From positions 33,979-97,978 of the forward strand of contig NZ_VXDB01000018.1 in the NCBI RefSeq assembly GCF_008711325.1: 64,000 nucleotides of DNA, written 5' to 3'. This document shows positions 16,572 through 25,203 of this stretch, piece by piece. The stretch's first letter is position 1. Every line of letters begins with the position of its first letter. Made by a program: the position numbers and the translations under genes. The notes below the pieces were generated by a model that saw nothing but the letters and a program-made list of their open reading frames with translations, was not told where the DNA came from and made no database searches. The DNA comes from Roseibium sediminis (GTDB lineage: Bacteria > Pseudomonadota > Alphaproteobacteria > Rhizobiales > Stappiaceae).

Positions 16572-16719
16572 TTAATGATCCTGATGCTGTACGTGCACTC
16601 AACCAAGATTAGGTGGTCCGGTCCTGACAAACTGTAAAGTTTCACGGTGAAGATTGTCTCTCCGAAATCCGTTGCTATCGGTTTTTGTTGAATGCCTTCG
16701 CAGGGATCACTATACAAGA

Positions 16720-16734
16720 TGTAACTATGTAACA
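16720..16734. promoter_or_regulatory. Candidate Zur box upstream of znuC
   Basis: TGTAACTATGTAACA is an imperfect palindrome (11 of 15 positions symmetric) located about 140 bases before znuC, where a Zur operator is expected. The match to the Zur consensus is by eye only. Confidence 0.35.
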
Positions 16735-16870
16735 CTGATGGGCGTTTCCTGACGAAGTGGATACCGGTTCACCGTCTGGGAATGCGCCAAACCAAACATC
16801 TGGAACACGTTGAGCGATTCTGTGAATGCGAGACGTGCTCTGGTTCAGACAATCCCGAAAGCCGCTTGAA

Positions 16871-17764
16871 ATGGTAGTTAGCCAAAGTCCGCTTGTTGAA
16901 TTGAAGGGCGCAGGCATTCAGCGATCAGGCGCGTGGCTTGTGCGGGGAGTGGACCTCACGGTCTCTCCGAAGGAAATTGTGACGCTGATCGGTCCGAATG
17001 GATCCGGCAAGTCGACAAGCGCCAAGATGGCCCTTGGTATCCTGAAGCCGAGTGAGGGAACCGCGGCCCGTCGCTCGGGCTTGAAAATCGGCTATGTCCC
17101 ACAAAAACTGATGATCGACTGGACGCTGCCGCTCTCCGTCGAACGTTTCATGCGGTTGACCGCCAAGCCGGGGCAAAGACAGGTTGATGAGGCGCTTGAC
17201 TGCACCGGTGTTGCCCATCTGCGTGCGTCCGAAGTGCGGCATCTGTCCGGCGGACAAATGCAACGGGTCATGCTGGCAAGAGCCATTGCCATGCAGCCGG
17301 ATTTGCTGGTTCTTGATGAGCCCGTGCAGGGGGTCGATTATTCCGGTGAGATCGCGATCTACGATTTGATTGCCCGTATCCGCTCGGACCTTGGCTGCGG
17401 CATCTTGATGATTTCCCACGATTTGCATGTTGTGATGGCGGCAACAGACCGTGTCGTCTGCCTCAACGGTCACGTTTGTTGTCAGGGCACGCCACGCGAT
17501 GTTTCCGAGAGCGAGGCGTTCAAGACCTTGTTTGGCGCTCGTGCCAGCGGAGCATTGGCGGTTTACGAACACCATCACGATCACGTTCACTTGCCAGACG
17601 GGCGGGTTCAGCATTCCGACGGGTCGATCCACCAGAATTGCTGCGATCACGTTCATGGACCGCAGGATCATGCTCATGAGCACCATGGCAAGGGCCATGA
17701 AGCGCATGATCATTCCCATGACCACAGCCATAGCCACGTAGCGGGAGACCATCATGCTCGATGA
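16871..17764 (+). CDS. znuC: Zinc ABC transporter ATP-binding protein with His-rich tail
   Basis: ATPase of the high-affinity zinc importer, 297 residues. Walker A GPNGSGKST is at residues 41-49, the signature LSGGQMQR near 134 and Walker B LLVLDEPVQGVD near 153. The last 50 residues are rich in His and Asp (EHHHDHVH, DHAHEHHGKGHEAHDHSHDHS), a usual trait of alphaproteobacterial ZnuC that probably buffers zinc. The ATG at 16871 fits the domain; one at 16826 would add 15 residues without a good ribosome site. It overlaps znuB by 11 bases. The binding-protein gene znuA is not in the neighbourhood. Confidence 0.92.
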   Translation: MVVSQSPLVELKGAGIQRSGAWLVRGVDLTVSPKEIVTLIGPNGSGKSTSAKMALGILKPSEGTAARRSGLKIGYVPQKLMIDWTLPLSVERFMRLTAKPGQRQVDEALDCTGVAHLRASEVRHLSGGQMQRVMLARAIAMQPDLLVLDEPVQGVDYSGEIAIYDLIARIRSDLGCGILMISHDLHVVMAATDRVVCLNGHVCCQGTPRDVSESEAFKTLFGARASGALAVYEHHHDHVHLPDGRVQHSDGSIHQNCCDHVHGPQDHAHEHHGKGHEAHDHSHDHSHSHVAGDHHAR

Positions 17765-18557
17765 TTTCTTCGTGCGTGCAGTTCTGGCCGGAGTCGGTGT
17801 TGCAATCGTTGCCGGTCCGCTTGGATGCTTCATCGTCTGGAGGCGAATGGCCTATTTCGGTGATACGCTGGCACATGCGGCGCTTTTGGGCGTGGCGTTG
17901 TCCCTGTTGATCGAAGTGAACACAACGGTCGCCGTATTTGCGGTCAGTGTCGCCGTCGCCATGGCGATGCTTGCCCTCAGGCGGACGGACACATTGTCTA
18001 CGGACGCCTTGTTGGGGCTCCTGTCACATTCCGCGCTGGCGCTAGGCCTGGTTTGCCTTGCCTTCATGACATGGGTGAGGGTGGATCTAACCGGATTGTT
18101 GTTTGGCGATATTCTGGCCGTATCAAAATTTGATGTGCTGACCATCTACGCAGGTGGGGCCTTGGTGATCGGCGTCTTGTGCCTTGTCTGGAAGAGGCTT
18201 TTTGCAGCGACGGTCAACCCGGACCTTGCAGCGGCCGAAGGCATGGACCCCGATAAGGTCAATATCATTTTCATGTTGTTGATGGCTGCCGTCATCTCGA
18301 TTGCGATCAAGGTCGTCGGCGTACTGCTCATCACCGCGCTTTTGATCATCCCGGCCGCTGCTGCCCGTCGTTTGTCTGCAAGTCCTGAGCAAATGGCGTT
18401 TTTTGCAGCGGGTCTCGGGATCGTGTCGGTGCTTGCGGGGCTGTTCAGCTCGCTGAATTTCGATACTCCTGCCGGCCCGAGCATCGTGGTTGCCGGGACA
18501 GCGATCTTTATCCTGTCCATCTTGCCATGGCCGGGGTCGAAGGGCATATCAGGATAA
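17754..18557 (+). CDS. znuB: Zinc ABC transporter permease
   Basis: A 267-residue inner-membrane permease of the ZnuB/MntB family with about eight hydrophobic helices. The family pattern GPLGCFIVWRRMAYFGDTLAHAALLG (starting near residue 22) and the later VGVLLITALLIIPAAAAR (near 184) are clear. GGGAGA precedes the ATG, which lies inside the end of znuC, so the two are cotranslated. With ZnuC it would import zinc delivered by a ZnuA encoded elsewhere. Confidence 0.92.
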   Translation: MLDDFFVRAVLAGVGVAIVAGPLGCFIVWRRMAYFGDTLAHAALLGVALSLLIEVNTTVAVFAVSVAVAMAMLALRRTDTLSTDALLGLLSHSALALGLVCLAFMTWVRVDLTGLLFGDILAVSKFDVLTIYAGGALVIGVLCLVWKRLFAATVNPDLAAAEGMDPDKVNIIFMLLMAAVISIAIKVVGVLLITALLIIPAAAARRLSASPEQMAFFAAGLGIVSVLAGLFSSLNFDTPAGPSIVVAGTAIFILSILPWPGSKGISG

Positions 18558-18577
18558 GACAGGGAGACGGACGGATC

Positions 18578-18991
18578 GTGGGCACGCATTCTCACCCGGA
18601 ATTGACAAAGAACCAGTCACTGGTCTTTGGGACGTTGAACAGGGCAGATGGCCCTCTGACGGCCTATGCCATTCTCGACCTGCTGCGCGATGAGGGGTTC
18701 CGCGCGCCGCTACAGGTTTACCGGGCACTCGAGAAATTGCTGGATTTTGGACTGGTGCACAGACTGGAAAGTCTCAATGCGTTTGTAGCCTGCTCGCATC
18801 CTGGCTGTTCTCAGCATCACGCAGTTGCCTTTGCGATCTGCGAGACCTGCGGCAACGTTCTGGAATTCACTCCAGACGCGGCGTTGAAGGATTTGTCCAA
18901 ATGGGCTGGTGACTGCGGTTTCAGTCCGGCCAAGACGACAATCGAGCTTCGCGGCACCTGCCGGGGCTGCGGACAAGCTGCGACAAACTGA
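18578..18991 (+). CDS. zur: Zinc uptake regulator, Fur family
   Basis: A 137-residue Fur-family repressor, assigned as Zur from its operon with znuCB. The winged helix includes LTAYAILDLLRDEGF and PLQVYRALEKLLDFGLVHRLES. The structural zinc site is given by CETC and CRGC near the end, and HPGCSQHHAVAFAIC holds the regulatory ligands. I prefer the GTG at 18578, with AGGGAG upstream; an ATG at 18527 inside znuB would add 17 residues and has no ribosome site. It should repress the operon when zinc is plentiful. Confidence 0.9.
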   Translation: MGTHSHPELTKNQSLVFGTLNRADGPLTAYAILDLLRDEGFRAPLQVYRALEKLLDFGLVHRLESLNAFVACSHPGCSQHHAVAFAICETCGNVLEFTPDAALKDLSKWAGDCGFSPAKTTIELRGTCRGCGQAATN

Positions 18992-19007
18992 TTGCCGATC
19001 TCTGTCT

Positions 19008-19505
19008 TTAAAAGGCGTTCGGCACCAAAAGAGCAACAAGTACGGCCAGTGTGACCGGTATGCGAAGTTTCGGATACCAGTCCGGGACGCGGCCGGTCTT
19101 CTTGCAACGCAGGTCATAGGTCAAAATCAGCAAAAAACCGATGCCAAGCCCTACTGAATGAAAAGGGTGTGGCAGTGCAAGACTTGCCCACGCGATCAAT
19201 GAGGGAGCGGTGCTGATTGCAAGTGCCAAGAGATTCGGCGGACTGCCGGATTGCGCTCCATGTGCCATTTCCACGCCCCAGTGAATTCCTCCGAGAAAGG
19301 AGAGAATGATCGCGCCGTAAAGAAGCAGCGCTATCCCGATTTGGGGCTGAAACGGCGCGGGAGCCAGCAGACTTGCCAAGGATAAGATCGCAAAGGGAAT
19401 GTATCCGCTAGCGGTGAGCCATAAGGCAGATTGAGGAATTGTGGTCGATGGGGCGGCAAGGTCCGATGGGGCCGGAATGTCTTCAGAAGGAACGAGGGGT
19501 TTCAT
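19008..19505 (-). CDS. DUF3429 membrane protein
   Basis: A 165-residue inner-membrane protein of the DUF3429 family, with five hydrophobic helices and the family motif FLGGIHWGVEM near residue 70. A proline-rich N-terminal stretch of about 28 residues precedes the first helix. The function of the family is unknown. It ends 16 bases from the convergent zur gene. The glutathione peroxidase gene lies 39 bases upstream on the same strand, so the two may be cotranscribed. Confidence 0.75.
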   Translation of the reverse strand: MKPLVPSEDIPAPSDLAAPSTTIPQSALWLTASGYIPFAILSLASLLAPAPFQPQIGIALLLYGAIILSFLGGIHWGVEMAHGAQSGSPPNLLALAISTAPSLIAWASLALPHPFHSVGLGIGFLLILTYDLRCKKTGRVPDWYPKLRIPVTLAVLVALLVPNAF

Positions 19506-19544
19506 TTTCTTTTGTCCGTCTCAAGTCATGCTTCAAGAGCAATG

Positions 19545-20141
19545 TCAGTTGCTCATGCCTTGCTCGTGCATTCGATTCAGTTGGTCCTCAATTGCTTTTC
19601 TGACGTCTTTTGAAGTCGGCCGCGTCGGCGTTGAAAACCAGGTTGCGAGCTGACCATCGGGACCTATGAGATATTTGTGAAAGTTCCAGTAGGGACGAGC
19701 CGTGACGCCGTATTGTTCGGTTGCCCACTTGTAGAATGGGTGCGCTTCCTTTCCTTTCACATGGGTCTCGGAGGTGATCGTATAGGTCGCGCCGTATTGG
19801 GCCTGACAATAGCCTGTCAGTTCCTCTTCCGAGCGGGGTTCCTGACCGCCAAAATCGTTCGAGGGGACGGCCAGAATAACCAGTCCGCGCTCGCCGTAAT
19901 CTGCCTGTAGGGCTTGCAGGTCGCCGAGCTGGGCCTTGAACCCGCATTCGGACGCCGTGTTGACGATCAGGATCGGCCTTCCGCGAAATTCGGCAAGCGG
20001 GAGGTCTTCGCCATTCGGGAGAGAAAAGACAAAGTCATGAGCCGAAAAACTGCTGTCGACATTGGGCTGCGCCATACCAGCTCCACCTGTCCAGACAGAG
20101 ATGAGAGTGGCGGGGAGGAGGCGGTTCAGGAATGACAGCAT
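19545..20141 (-). CDS. Glutathione peroxidase, exported form
   Basis: A 198-residue glutathione peroxidase-family enzyme that reduces hydroperoxides with a thiol donor. The peroxidatic cysteine is Cys66 in NTASECGF; VPSNDFGGQEP follows and the tryptophan-bearing WNFHKYLIGPDG is near 150. Unlike most family members it has an N-terminal hydrophobic stretch (FLNRLLPATLISVWTGGAG) that looks like a signal peptide, so a periplasmic location is inferred. The ATG at 20141 is chosen because it begins this signal; a GTG at 20168 would add nine residues. It is divergent from the sugar isomerase gene. Confidence 0.88.
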   Translation of the reverse strand: MLSFLNRLLPATLISVWTGGAGMAQPNVDSSFSAHDFVFSLPNGEDLPLAEFRGRPILIVNTASECGFKAQLGDLQALQADYGERGLVILAVPSNDFGGQEPRSEEELTGYCQAQYGATYTITSETHVKGKEAHPFYKWATEQYGVTARPYWNFHKYLIGPDGQLATWFSTPTRPTSKDVRKAIEDQLNRMHEQGMSN

Positions 20142-20291
20142 CTCGATGGGCCTGACTTCGTACAGCACTTGTTACTTCTCTACGCGTGTAGTGTTGTTTG
20201 GTTCACTACCAGACTGAAAAACTTTCAGAAAAGCATGGGGAATTTGACCTCGGTTGGGGTTCGGCCCTGTATTTCGCGCAAAAAACATGTT

Positions 20292-20304
20292 TGACGTATC
20301 GTCA
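20292..20304. promoter_or_regulatory. Short inverted repeat before the isomerase gene
   Basis: TGACG-TAT-CGTCA lies 26 bases before the isomerase start, overlapping a TTGACG that could be a -35 box. It could be an operator for a sugar-responsive regulator; none is encoded nearby. Confidence 0.3.
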
Positions 20305-20329
20305 GTTCGATTTCTTGTCAGGGTTTCCG

Positions 20330-21082
20330 ATGACCGCAATCTCGTTTCAGCTCTACAGTGCCCGTAATGCTGCCAAATTTTCAGATCTGCTGAAGCTTCT
20401 CTCCGGTGTGGGCTATGCGCATGTCGAAGGTTATGGAGCGCAATACGACGTCCCCGAGGAAACTGTTGAGGCGCTGCAGGCCGCCGGATTGACCATGCCA
20501 TCGGGGCATTTCTCCTTGCAGATGCTGGAAGACGAGACGGATCGGGCAATCAATGTTGCCAAGACGCTTGGAATGAGCCGGATCTATTGTCCCTATCTGG
20601 ATGAGAGCGAACGCCCGAAAAACACGCAAGGCTGGCAAGAACTGGGACAACGACTTCAGGCCATTTGGGAACAGGTGACAGCGGCTGGCTTTGTCTTCGG
20701 CTGGCACAATCATGACTTCGAGTTTCACCGGTTGCCGGATGGTCGTATTCCCATGGATGTGCTGCTTGAAGCCGCGCCATCCATTTCCTGGGAAGCCGAC
20801 ATCGCGTGGATCGTGCGCGGTGGAGAGGATCCGTTTGAATGGATCGGCAAGTATCAGGGTCGTCTGTCGGCGGCTCATGTGAAAGACATTGCGCCGGCCG
20901 GGGAGTGTATTGACGAAGATGGCTGGGCTGATGTTGGCCATGGCATCATGGACTGGCAGGGGCTGGTCAATCGCTTGAAGGACACGCCGGTTGATCTGTT
21001 GATCGTCGAGCACGACAACCCCAAGGACATTGAGCGCTTTGCCCGACGTGCCTTCGCAAGCCTCAGCAAATTCATCGGATAA
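20330..21082 (+). CDS. Sugar phosphate isomerase/epimerase (TIM barrel)
   Basis: A 250-residue xylose-isomerase-like TIM-barrel enzyme (IolE/AP endonuclease 2 superfamily). Metal-site segments are recognisable: GWHNHDFEF near 124, WEADIAWIVRGG near 153 and the late IVEHDNP near 226. The ATG at 20330 starts the barrel; an upstream ATG at 20198 lies in the intergenic region. The gene is 11 bases ahead of a Gfo/Idh/MocA oxidoreductase, and such pairs act together in inositol or modified-sugar catabolism. The substrate cannot be named from sequence. Confidence 0.82.
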   Translation: MTAISFQLYSARNAAKFSDLLKLLSGVGYAHVEGYGAQYDVPEETVEALQAAGLTMPSGHFSLQMLEDETDRAINVAKTLGMSRIYCPYLDESERPKNTQGWQELGQRLQAIWEQVTAAGFVFGWHNHDFEFHRLPDGRIPMDVLLEAAPSISWEADIAWIVRGGEDPFEWIGKYQGRLSAAHVKDIAPAGECIDEDGWADVGHGIMDWQGLVNRLKDTPVDLLIVEHDNPKDIERFARRAFASLSKFIG

Positions 21083-21093
21083 GGACAAGAATT

Positions 21094-22230
21094 ATGTCTG
21101 ACGTACTGGGTGTCGGCATCATCGGATGCGGCAATATTTCAAAGACCTATTTTGACCTTGCCCCCTTGTTCAAGGGGCTCGAAATTCGTTTCTGCGCAGA
21201 CCGTTATGCAGATGTGGCGCGCCAGCGTGCTGCTGAATACGGCGTGTCCGGTGGCACCGTGGACATGCTGCTCGCCTCTGATGATGTGGATGTGGTTGTG
21301 AACCTGACCGTTCCTGACGCCCATTGGCCAGTTTCGCGGGATATTCTCTCTGCAGGGAAGCATGTCTATTCGGAAAAGCCGCTGGTTCTGACACTCGAAG
21401 ACGGTTTGGCGATGAAGGCTTTGGCCGAGGAAAAGGGGCTGAAGGTCGGGTCTGCTCCGGACACGTTTTTGGGCGGCGCGCATCAGGCGGCGCGTGCGGC
21501 AATTGACGAAGGACGTGTTGGCCGCATCACATCCGGCACCTGTCAGGTCATGAGCCACGGTATGGAAAGCTGGCACCCCAATCCTGACTTCTTTTTCCAG
21601 CCGGGAGGCGGTCCGATGCTGGATATGGGGCCGTATTACATCGCCAACCTGATCAACCTGATCGGACCGGTGAAGCGGGTCGCAGCCTTGACCTCCATGG
21701 CGACACCGACGCGGACCATCTCCAGCGCACCGCGCGCTGGCGAGGAAATTCCGGTTGGCACGCCGACAAACATTCAGGCGCTGCTTGAATTCCACAGCGG
21801 GGCAACGATCACCTTCCTTGCCAGCTGGGACGTCTGGGCTCACCGCCATCATCCGATGGAACTGTATGGCACGGAGGGATCGCTTTATGTGCCGGATCCC
21901 AACTTCTTTGGTGGCGAGGTAACTGCCGTGGACCGGGAAGGGCGTGCCGAGGCGCTTGATTTCTCCGATCACCCGTTGGGCAACGCCAACCAGACCCATG
22001 GCGAGAACCGCTTTGCAAACTATCGCACTGCGGGTCTGGCCGATATGGTGCAGGGCATTCTTGAAGGGCGGGACTATCGCTGTTCCTTTGATCGCGCGAT
22101 TCATGCAGTCGATGTCATGACATCTATCCTGAAGTCCGGCGAAACAGGCTCCTTTGTAGATATCGGGACAACCTGCAGCCGTCCGGCGGCGCTGGGCGCG
22201 GCCGAGGCACGGGCGTTGCTCAAGGCATAA
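21094..22230 (+). CDS. Gfo/Idh/MocA-family oxidoreductase
   Basis: A 378-residue NAD(P)-dependent sugar or inositol dehydrogenase-like protein. The Rossmann motif GIIGCGNIS is at residues 7-15, the catalytic-lysine motif SEKPLVLT near 93 and the C-terminal alpha/beta domain carries GGGPMLDMGPYYI near 170. It follows the isomerase gene by 11 bases in the same operon, so the two probably process one sugar or cyclitol. AAGGAC stands before the ATG. No transporter for the substrate is adjacent. Confidence 0.87.
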   Translation: MSDVLGVGIIGCGNISKTYFDLAPLFKGLEIRFCADRYADVARQRAAEYGVSGGTVDMLLASDDVDVVVNLTVPDAHWPVSRDILSAGKHVYSEKPLVLTLEDGLAMKALAEEKGLKVGSAPDTFLGGAHQAARAAIDEGRVGRITSGTCQVMSHGMESWHPNPDFFFQPGGGPMLDMGPYYIANLINLIGPVKRVAALTSMATPTRTISSAPRAGEEIPVGTPTNIQALLEFHSGATITFLASWDVWAHRHHPMELYGTEGSLYVPDPNFFGGEVTAVDREGRAEALDFSDHPLGNANQTHGENRFANYRTAGLADMVQGILEGRDYRCSFDRAIHAVDVMTSILKSGETGSFVDIGTTCSRPAALGAAEARALLKA

Positions 22231-22261
22231 GGTTGGCTCCGACACGATTTGTCTTCGTCTA

Positions 22262-22333
22262 GCAACTTGTTGCAACAGGACAAATGTCTTGACTGGCAAG
22301 CTCCGCTTCACCACTCTCCGCACCGGAGAGTGG
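22262..22333. other. Two hairpins between the oxidoreductase and NnrU genes
   Basis: GCAAC/GTTGC (22262-22273) is a small hairpin. CCACTCTCCG and CGGAGAGTGG (22311-22333) form a perfect ten-base stem with a three-base loop. No T tract follows, so this is not a standard terminator; it may stabilise or stop the upstream message. Confidence 0.5.
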
Positions 22334-22368
22334 ACCGGCTTCTTCGCCGGAATAGCAAGGCGGGACGT

Positions 22369-22950
22369 ATGACTATCTTGATTGCGGGGTTGGCCCTTTT
22401 CTTCGGGCTGCATTTCCTACCCATGGCCAGCGGCCTGAGAGCGTCCTTTGTCGACCGCCTTGGAGCAATGCCCTATCGGGGTCTTTATTCGATCCTGTCG
22501 ATCATAGGGCTGGTGCTGATTGTGTATGGATATGGTGAAGCGCGCATCGGCGATAATCCCGTTCTCTACACTCCGCCCCACTGGACGCGCCACTTGACCA
22601 TGCTGCTCATGGTGCCGGTGTTTATCCTGTTGATTGCTGCCTATGTTCAAGGGCGCATCAAGGCACGGTTCCGTCACCCGATGCTGCTGGCCGTCAAGAT
22701 CTGGGCATTCGCGCATCTTCTGGTCCGCGGCGACCTTGCCTCGGTGCTGCTTTTCGGCAGCTTTCTGGCCTGGGCGGTGATTGATCGCATTTCCCTGAAG
22801 CGGCGGACGGATGGAGAACCTTCCGTTGCAATTCACCTGTCGGAGAAGCGTCGTTTTGGCGATGTCGGGATCATCCTGGCGGGTCTTGCCATCTTTGTCT
22901 GGTTCGTCCTGCAGGGCCACGTGCTTGTCATTGGCGTTCCATTGTCCTAA
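22369..22950 (+). CDS. NnrU-family membrane protein
   Basis: A 193-residue inner-membrane protein of the NnrU family, with about six hydrophobic helices and the family segments GLHFLPM and RGDLASVLLFGSFLAWAV. NnrU-like proteins are linked to denitrification gene clusters in rhodobacters and related by fold to isoprenoid-modifying enzymes; the role here is unproved because no denitrification genes are near. The ATG at 22369 is preceded by AAGG; an upstream ATG at 22249 would add 40 non-membrane residues and is unlikely. Confidence 0.8.
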   Translation: MTILIAGLALFFGLHFLPMASGLRASFVDRLGAMPYRGLYSILSIIGLVLIVYGYGEARIGDNPVLYTPPHWTRHLTMLLMVPVFILLIAAYVQGRIKARFRHPMLLAVKIWAFAHLLVRGDLASVLLFGSFLAWAVIDRISLKRRTDGEPSVAIHLSEKRRFGDVGIILAGLAIFVWFVLQGHVLVIGVPLS

Positions 22951-23150
22951 TCACGTGCATCGGAGATCCGGTTTCCGTCTTTGGTGTGCCGGATTGCCTC
23001 ACTTGCGCCACTTTGGCGTTGATTAACAACCTCGGCTCCTTTTACAGGGGAGCAAATGTGTAGAACATTTGGTGCCGATTGAAGAATGCAGCCTGAACGG
23101 CGCTGCTTCGGCTGGTGCCTGAAGAACAAGAATGCGGGAACGAGACACGC

Positions 23151-23819
23151 ATGTCCGATATCTTTCGTGAAGTCGATGAAGACATCCGCCAGGAAAAATA
23201 CCGTCGGCTTTGGGACCGTTTTGGCCCGTGGGTTATCGCCCTTGCCGTGTTGATCGTTCTGGGTACCGGTGGGTATCGCGGCTGGCACTACTGGCAGGAA
23301 ACGCAGGCGCAGGAAGCTGGTGACAAGTTCCTTGAAGCCGTTCGTCTGTCCGAGGCCGGGGATGTCGATGGAGCTCTTGCAGCCCTTGAAGGGCTGTCCG
23401 GTGCGTCCGGCGGTTATCCGCAGCTTGCGCGTCTGCGCGCTGCGTCCGAGCTGGCAAAGGCAGACCGCAAGGCAGATGCTGTTGCAGCGTTTGATGCGAT
23501 TTCTCGTGATTCCTCGGTTGATGAAGCGCTGAAGTCGATTGCGGCCCTGCGTGCCGGATACCTTGTGGTCGACATGGAAGGCTATGGTGCTGTTGCAGAC
23601 CGCGTGGAAGTGCTGACAGGCGAAGACGCACCGTTCCGGGCAGCCGCCCGCGAACTTCTTGCTCTCGCCGCCTGGAAGGCTGGTAATGCCGAAGATGCAC
23701 GCAAGTGGATTGCCGCTCTGCAAGACGATGAAGACACCCCGTCGGAAGTGTCCCGCCGGGTTGAAATCCTGTCCGAAGTGATCCGCTCCCAGTTTGGTGC
23801 GGCAGGAGATGCCCAGTGA
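23151..23819 (+). CDS. YfgM-like membrane-anchored TPR protein
   Basis: A 222-residue protein with a cytoplasmic N-terminus (SDIFREVDEDIRQEKYRRLW), one membrane helix (VIALAVLIVLGTGGYRG, about 28-44) and a periplasmic tetratricopeptide-like region of helical repeats. This matches the YfgM group, which in enterobacteria binds the Sec translocon and periplasmic chaperones. The ATG at 23151 begins the conserved N-terminus. It is followed at once by bamB (stop and start overlap) and then der, the same order as yfgM-bamB-der in E. coli, which strengthens the call. Confidence 0.85.
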   Translation: MSDIFREVDEDIRQEKYRRLWDRFGPWVIALAVLIVLGTGGYRGWHYWQETQAQEAGDKFLEAVRLSEAGDVDGALAALEGLSGASGGYPQLARLRAASELAKADRKADAVAAFDAISRDSSVDEALKSIAALRAGYLVVDMEGYGAVADRVEVLTGEDAPFRAAARELLALAAWKAGNAEDARKWIAALQDDEDTPSEVSRRVEILSEVIRSQFGAAGDAQ

Positions 23820-25168
23820 TCAGTACTCTTGGAAAAGGCCCGTTTCGCGCATTTGCAGGTGTTTGCCTGTCAGCCCTTATTCTGGGCGGGTGCAGCAGTG
23901 TTTCCGAATTTGCCGACAACATAAACCCGTTCGGCGGCGAGGATATTCTGGAAGGCGAGCGGCAGGCTCTTTTTGACAATGCCGATGCCGGTATCGTCGG
24001 GGATCCGAAGCCTGCATCCATCGGGTCTGCGACCGGTGGACAAAGCTGGCCGAATTCCGGCGGTGACCTTTCCAATGATCCTGGCAATGTGGCCATTTCC
24101 GTAAGCGGCTCTCGTGCATGGACCAGCCGCGTCGGATCTTCCGGTGGCGGTTTTGGGGCTGCAGCCTTGCGCGTTTCCTCCCGTCCGGTTTCCGACGGCA
24201 GCCGCATTTTCGTCTACAAGCCCAATGGTGAGGTTGTTGCCCTGTCGACCGGTGGTGGACGGGCCTGGAGCCAGAACCTTCGCCCTGAAGGCGAAAAGGA
24301 CACAGCTTCCGGCGGCGGTGTTGCCACGGCGTCCGGTCGCGTCTTCGCTGCTACGGGCTATGGACAGGTTGTCTCGCTTGATGCGGGCTCCGGTCAGGTT
24401 GCCTGGACGGCTGATCTTGACAGCCCGGCGCGCGGTGCGCCGACTGCCGGTGCAGGCCATGTCTTTGTCGTGACCCAGAACAACGAGGTTGTCGCACTCA
24501 AGCAGGAAGATGGTTCTCTCGCCTGGTCCTATGTCGGGATCGAGGAAACTGCTGGTCTTCTGTCTGCCGCCAATCCGGCGATCTCCGGAAACCGCGTGAT
24601 CGTTCCGTTCTCTTCCGGCGAGATCATGGCACTCGACATCAAGAAGGGTGAGCCGGTGTGGATCGAGGGCGTTGCCCGTGGTTTCCGCACGCTTGCGCTC
24701 TCCGGTCTGGCGGATGTCTCTGCAAGCCCGGTGATCTCCGGTGATACTGTCTATGCCACCGGTGTCGCCGGTCGTACTGTTGCTGTGTCGCTCAAGTCCG
24801 GTCAGCGGCAGTGGGGTGTCGATCTTGGCAGCGTCCACACACCGATTGTGTCGGGAAGTGCCGTCTTCATGATCGATCTGGACAACCGCATGGTTGCTTT
24901 GAGCCGCAAAACAGGCGATACGCTCTGGACAACGGAACTGCCTCGCCCCGAAAAGAAGAAAAAGCGGCGCAACTGGGCAGGACCGATCTTGGCTAATGGA
25001 ACTTTGGTGGCCTTTTCCAGCGATGGTTACATCGCAAAGGTCGACGCCGCATCAGGCCGTCTCGTCGGCTCGAACAACGTGAACACGGATGTCTTTGTAA
25101 CGCCTATCGTGGCGGGCGGACGCATCATTGTGCTCCACGGGGATGATGGCGTGGCTGCCTTCAACTGA
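23816..25168 (+). CDS. bamB: Outer-membrane assembly lipoprotein BamB (PQQ-repeat beta-propeller)
   Basis: A 450-residue lipoprotein component of the BAM complex that inserts beta-barrel proteins into the outer membrane. The signal peptide ends in the lipobox LILGGC with lipidated Cys26. From about residue 95 there are repeated PQQ-like blades, each with an A-x-D-x-x-x-G-x-x-x-W pattern (for example [11 protein letters not shown] and [11 protein letters not shown]). The GTG start overlaps the stop of the YfgM-like gene. Der follows 35 bases later. A perfect eight-base hairpin covers the stop codon. Confidence 0.9.
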   Translation: MISTLGKGPFRAFAGVCLSALILGGCSSVSEFADNINPFGGEDILEGERQALFDNADAGIVGDPKPASIGSATGGQSWPNSGGDLSNDPGNVAISVSGSRAWTSRVGSSGGGFGAAALRVSSRPVSDGSRIFVYKPNGEVVALSTGGGRAWSQNLRPEGEKDTASGGGVATASGRVFAATGYGQVVSLDAGSGQVAWTADLDSPARGAPTAGAGHVFVVTQNNEVVALKQEDGSLAWSYVGIEETAGLLSAANPAISGNRVIVPFSSGEIMALDIKKGEPVWIEGVARGFRTLALSGLADVSASPVISGDTVYATGVAGRTVAVSLKSGQRQWGVDLGSVHTPIVSGSAVFMIDLDNRMVALSRKTGDTLWTTELPRPEKKKKRRNWAGPILANGTLVAFSSDGYIAKVDAASGRLVGSNNVNTDVFVTPIVAGGRIIVLHGDDGVAAFN

Positions 25169-25184
25169 CCGGACAACCGGTCAG
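25165..25184 (+). other. Hairpin over the bamB stop codon
   Basis: CTGACCGG and CCGGTCAG pair around ACAA, and the bamB TGA lies inside the left arm. No T tract follows. It could set the bamB/der ratio through RNA stability or partial attenuation. Confidence 0.55.
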
Positions 25185-25203
25185 TCACTCAGGAGTATGG
25201 AAC

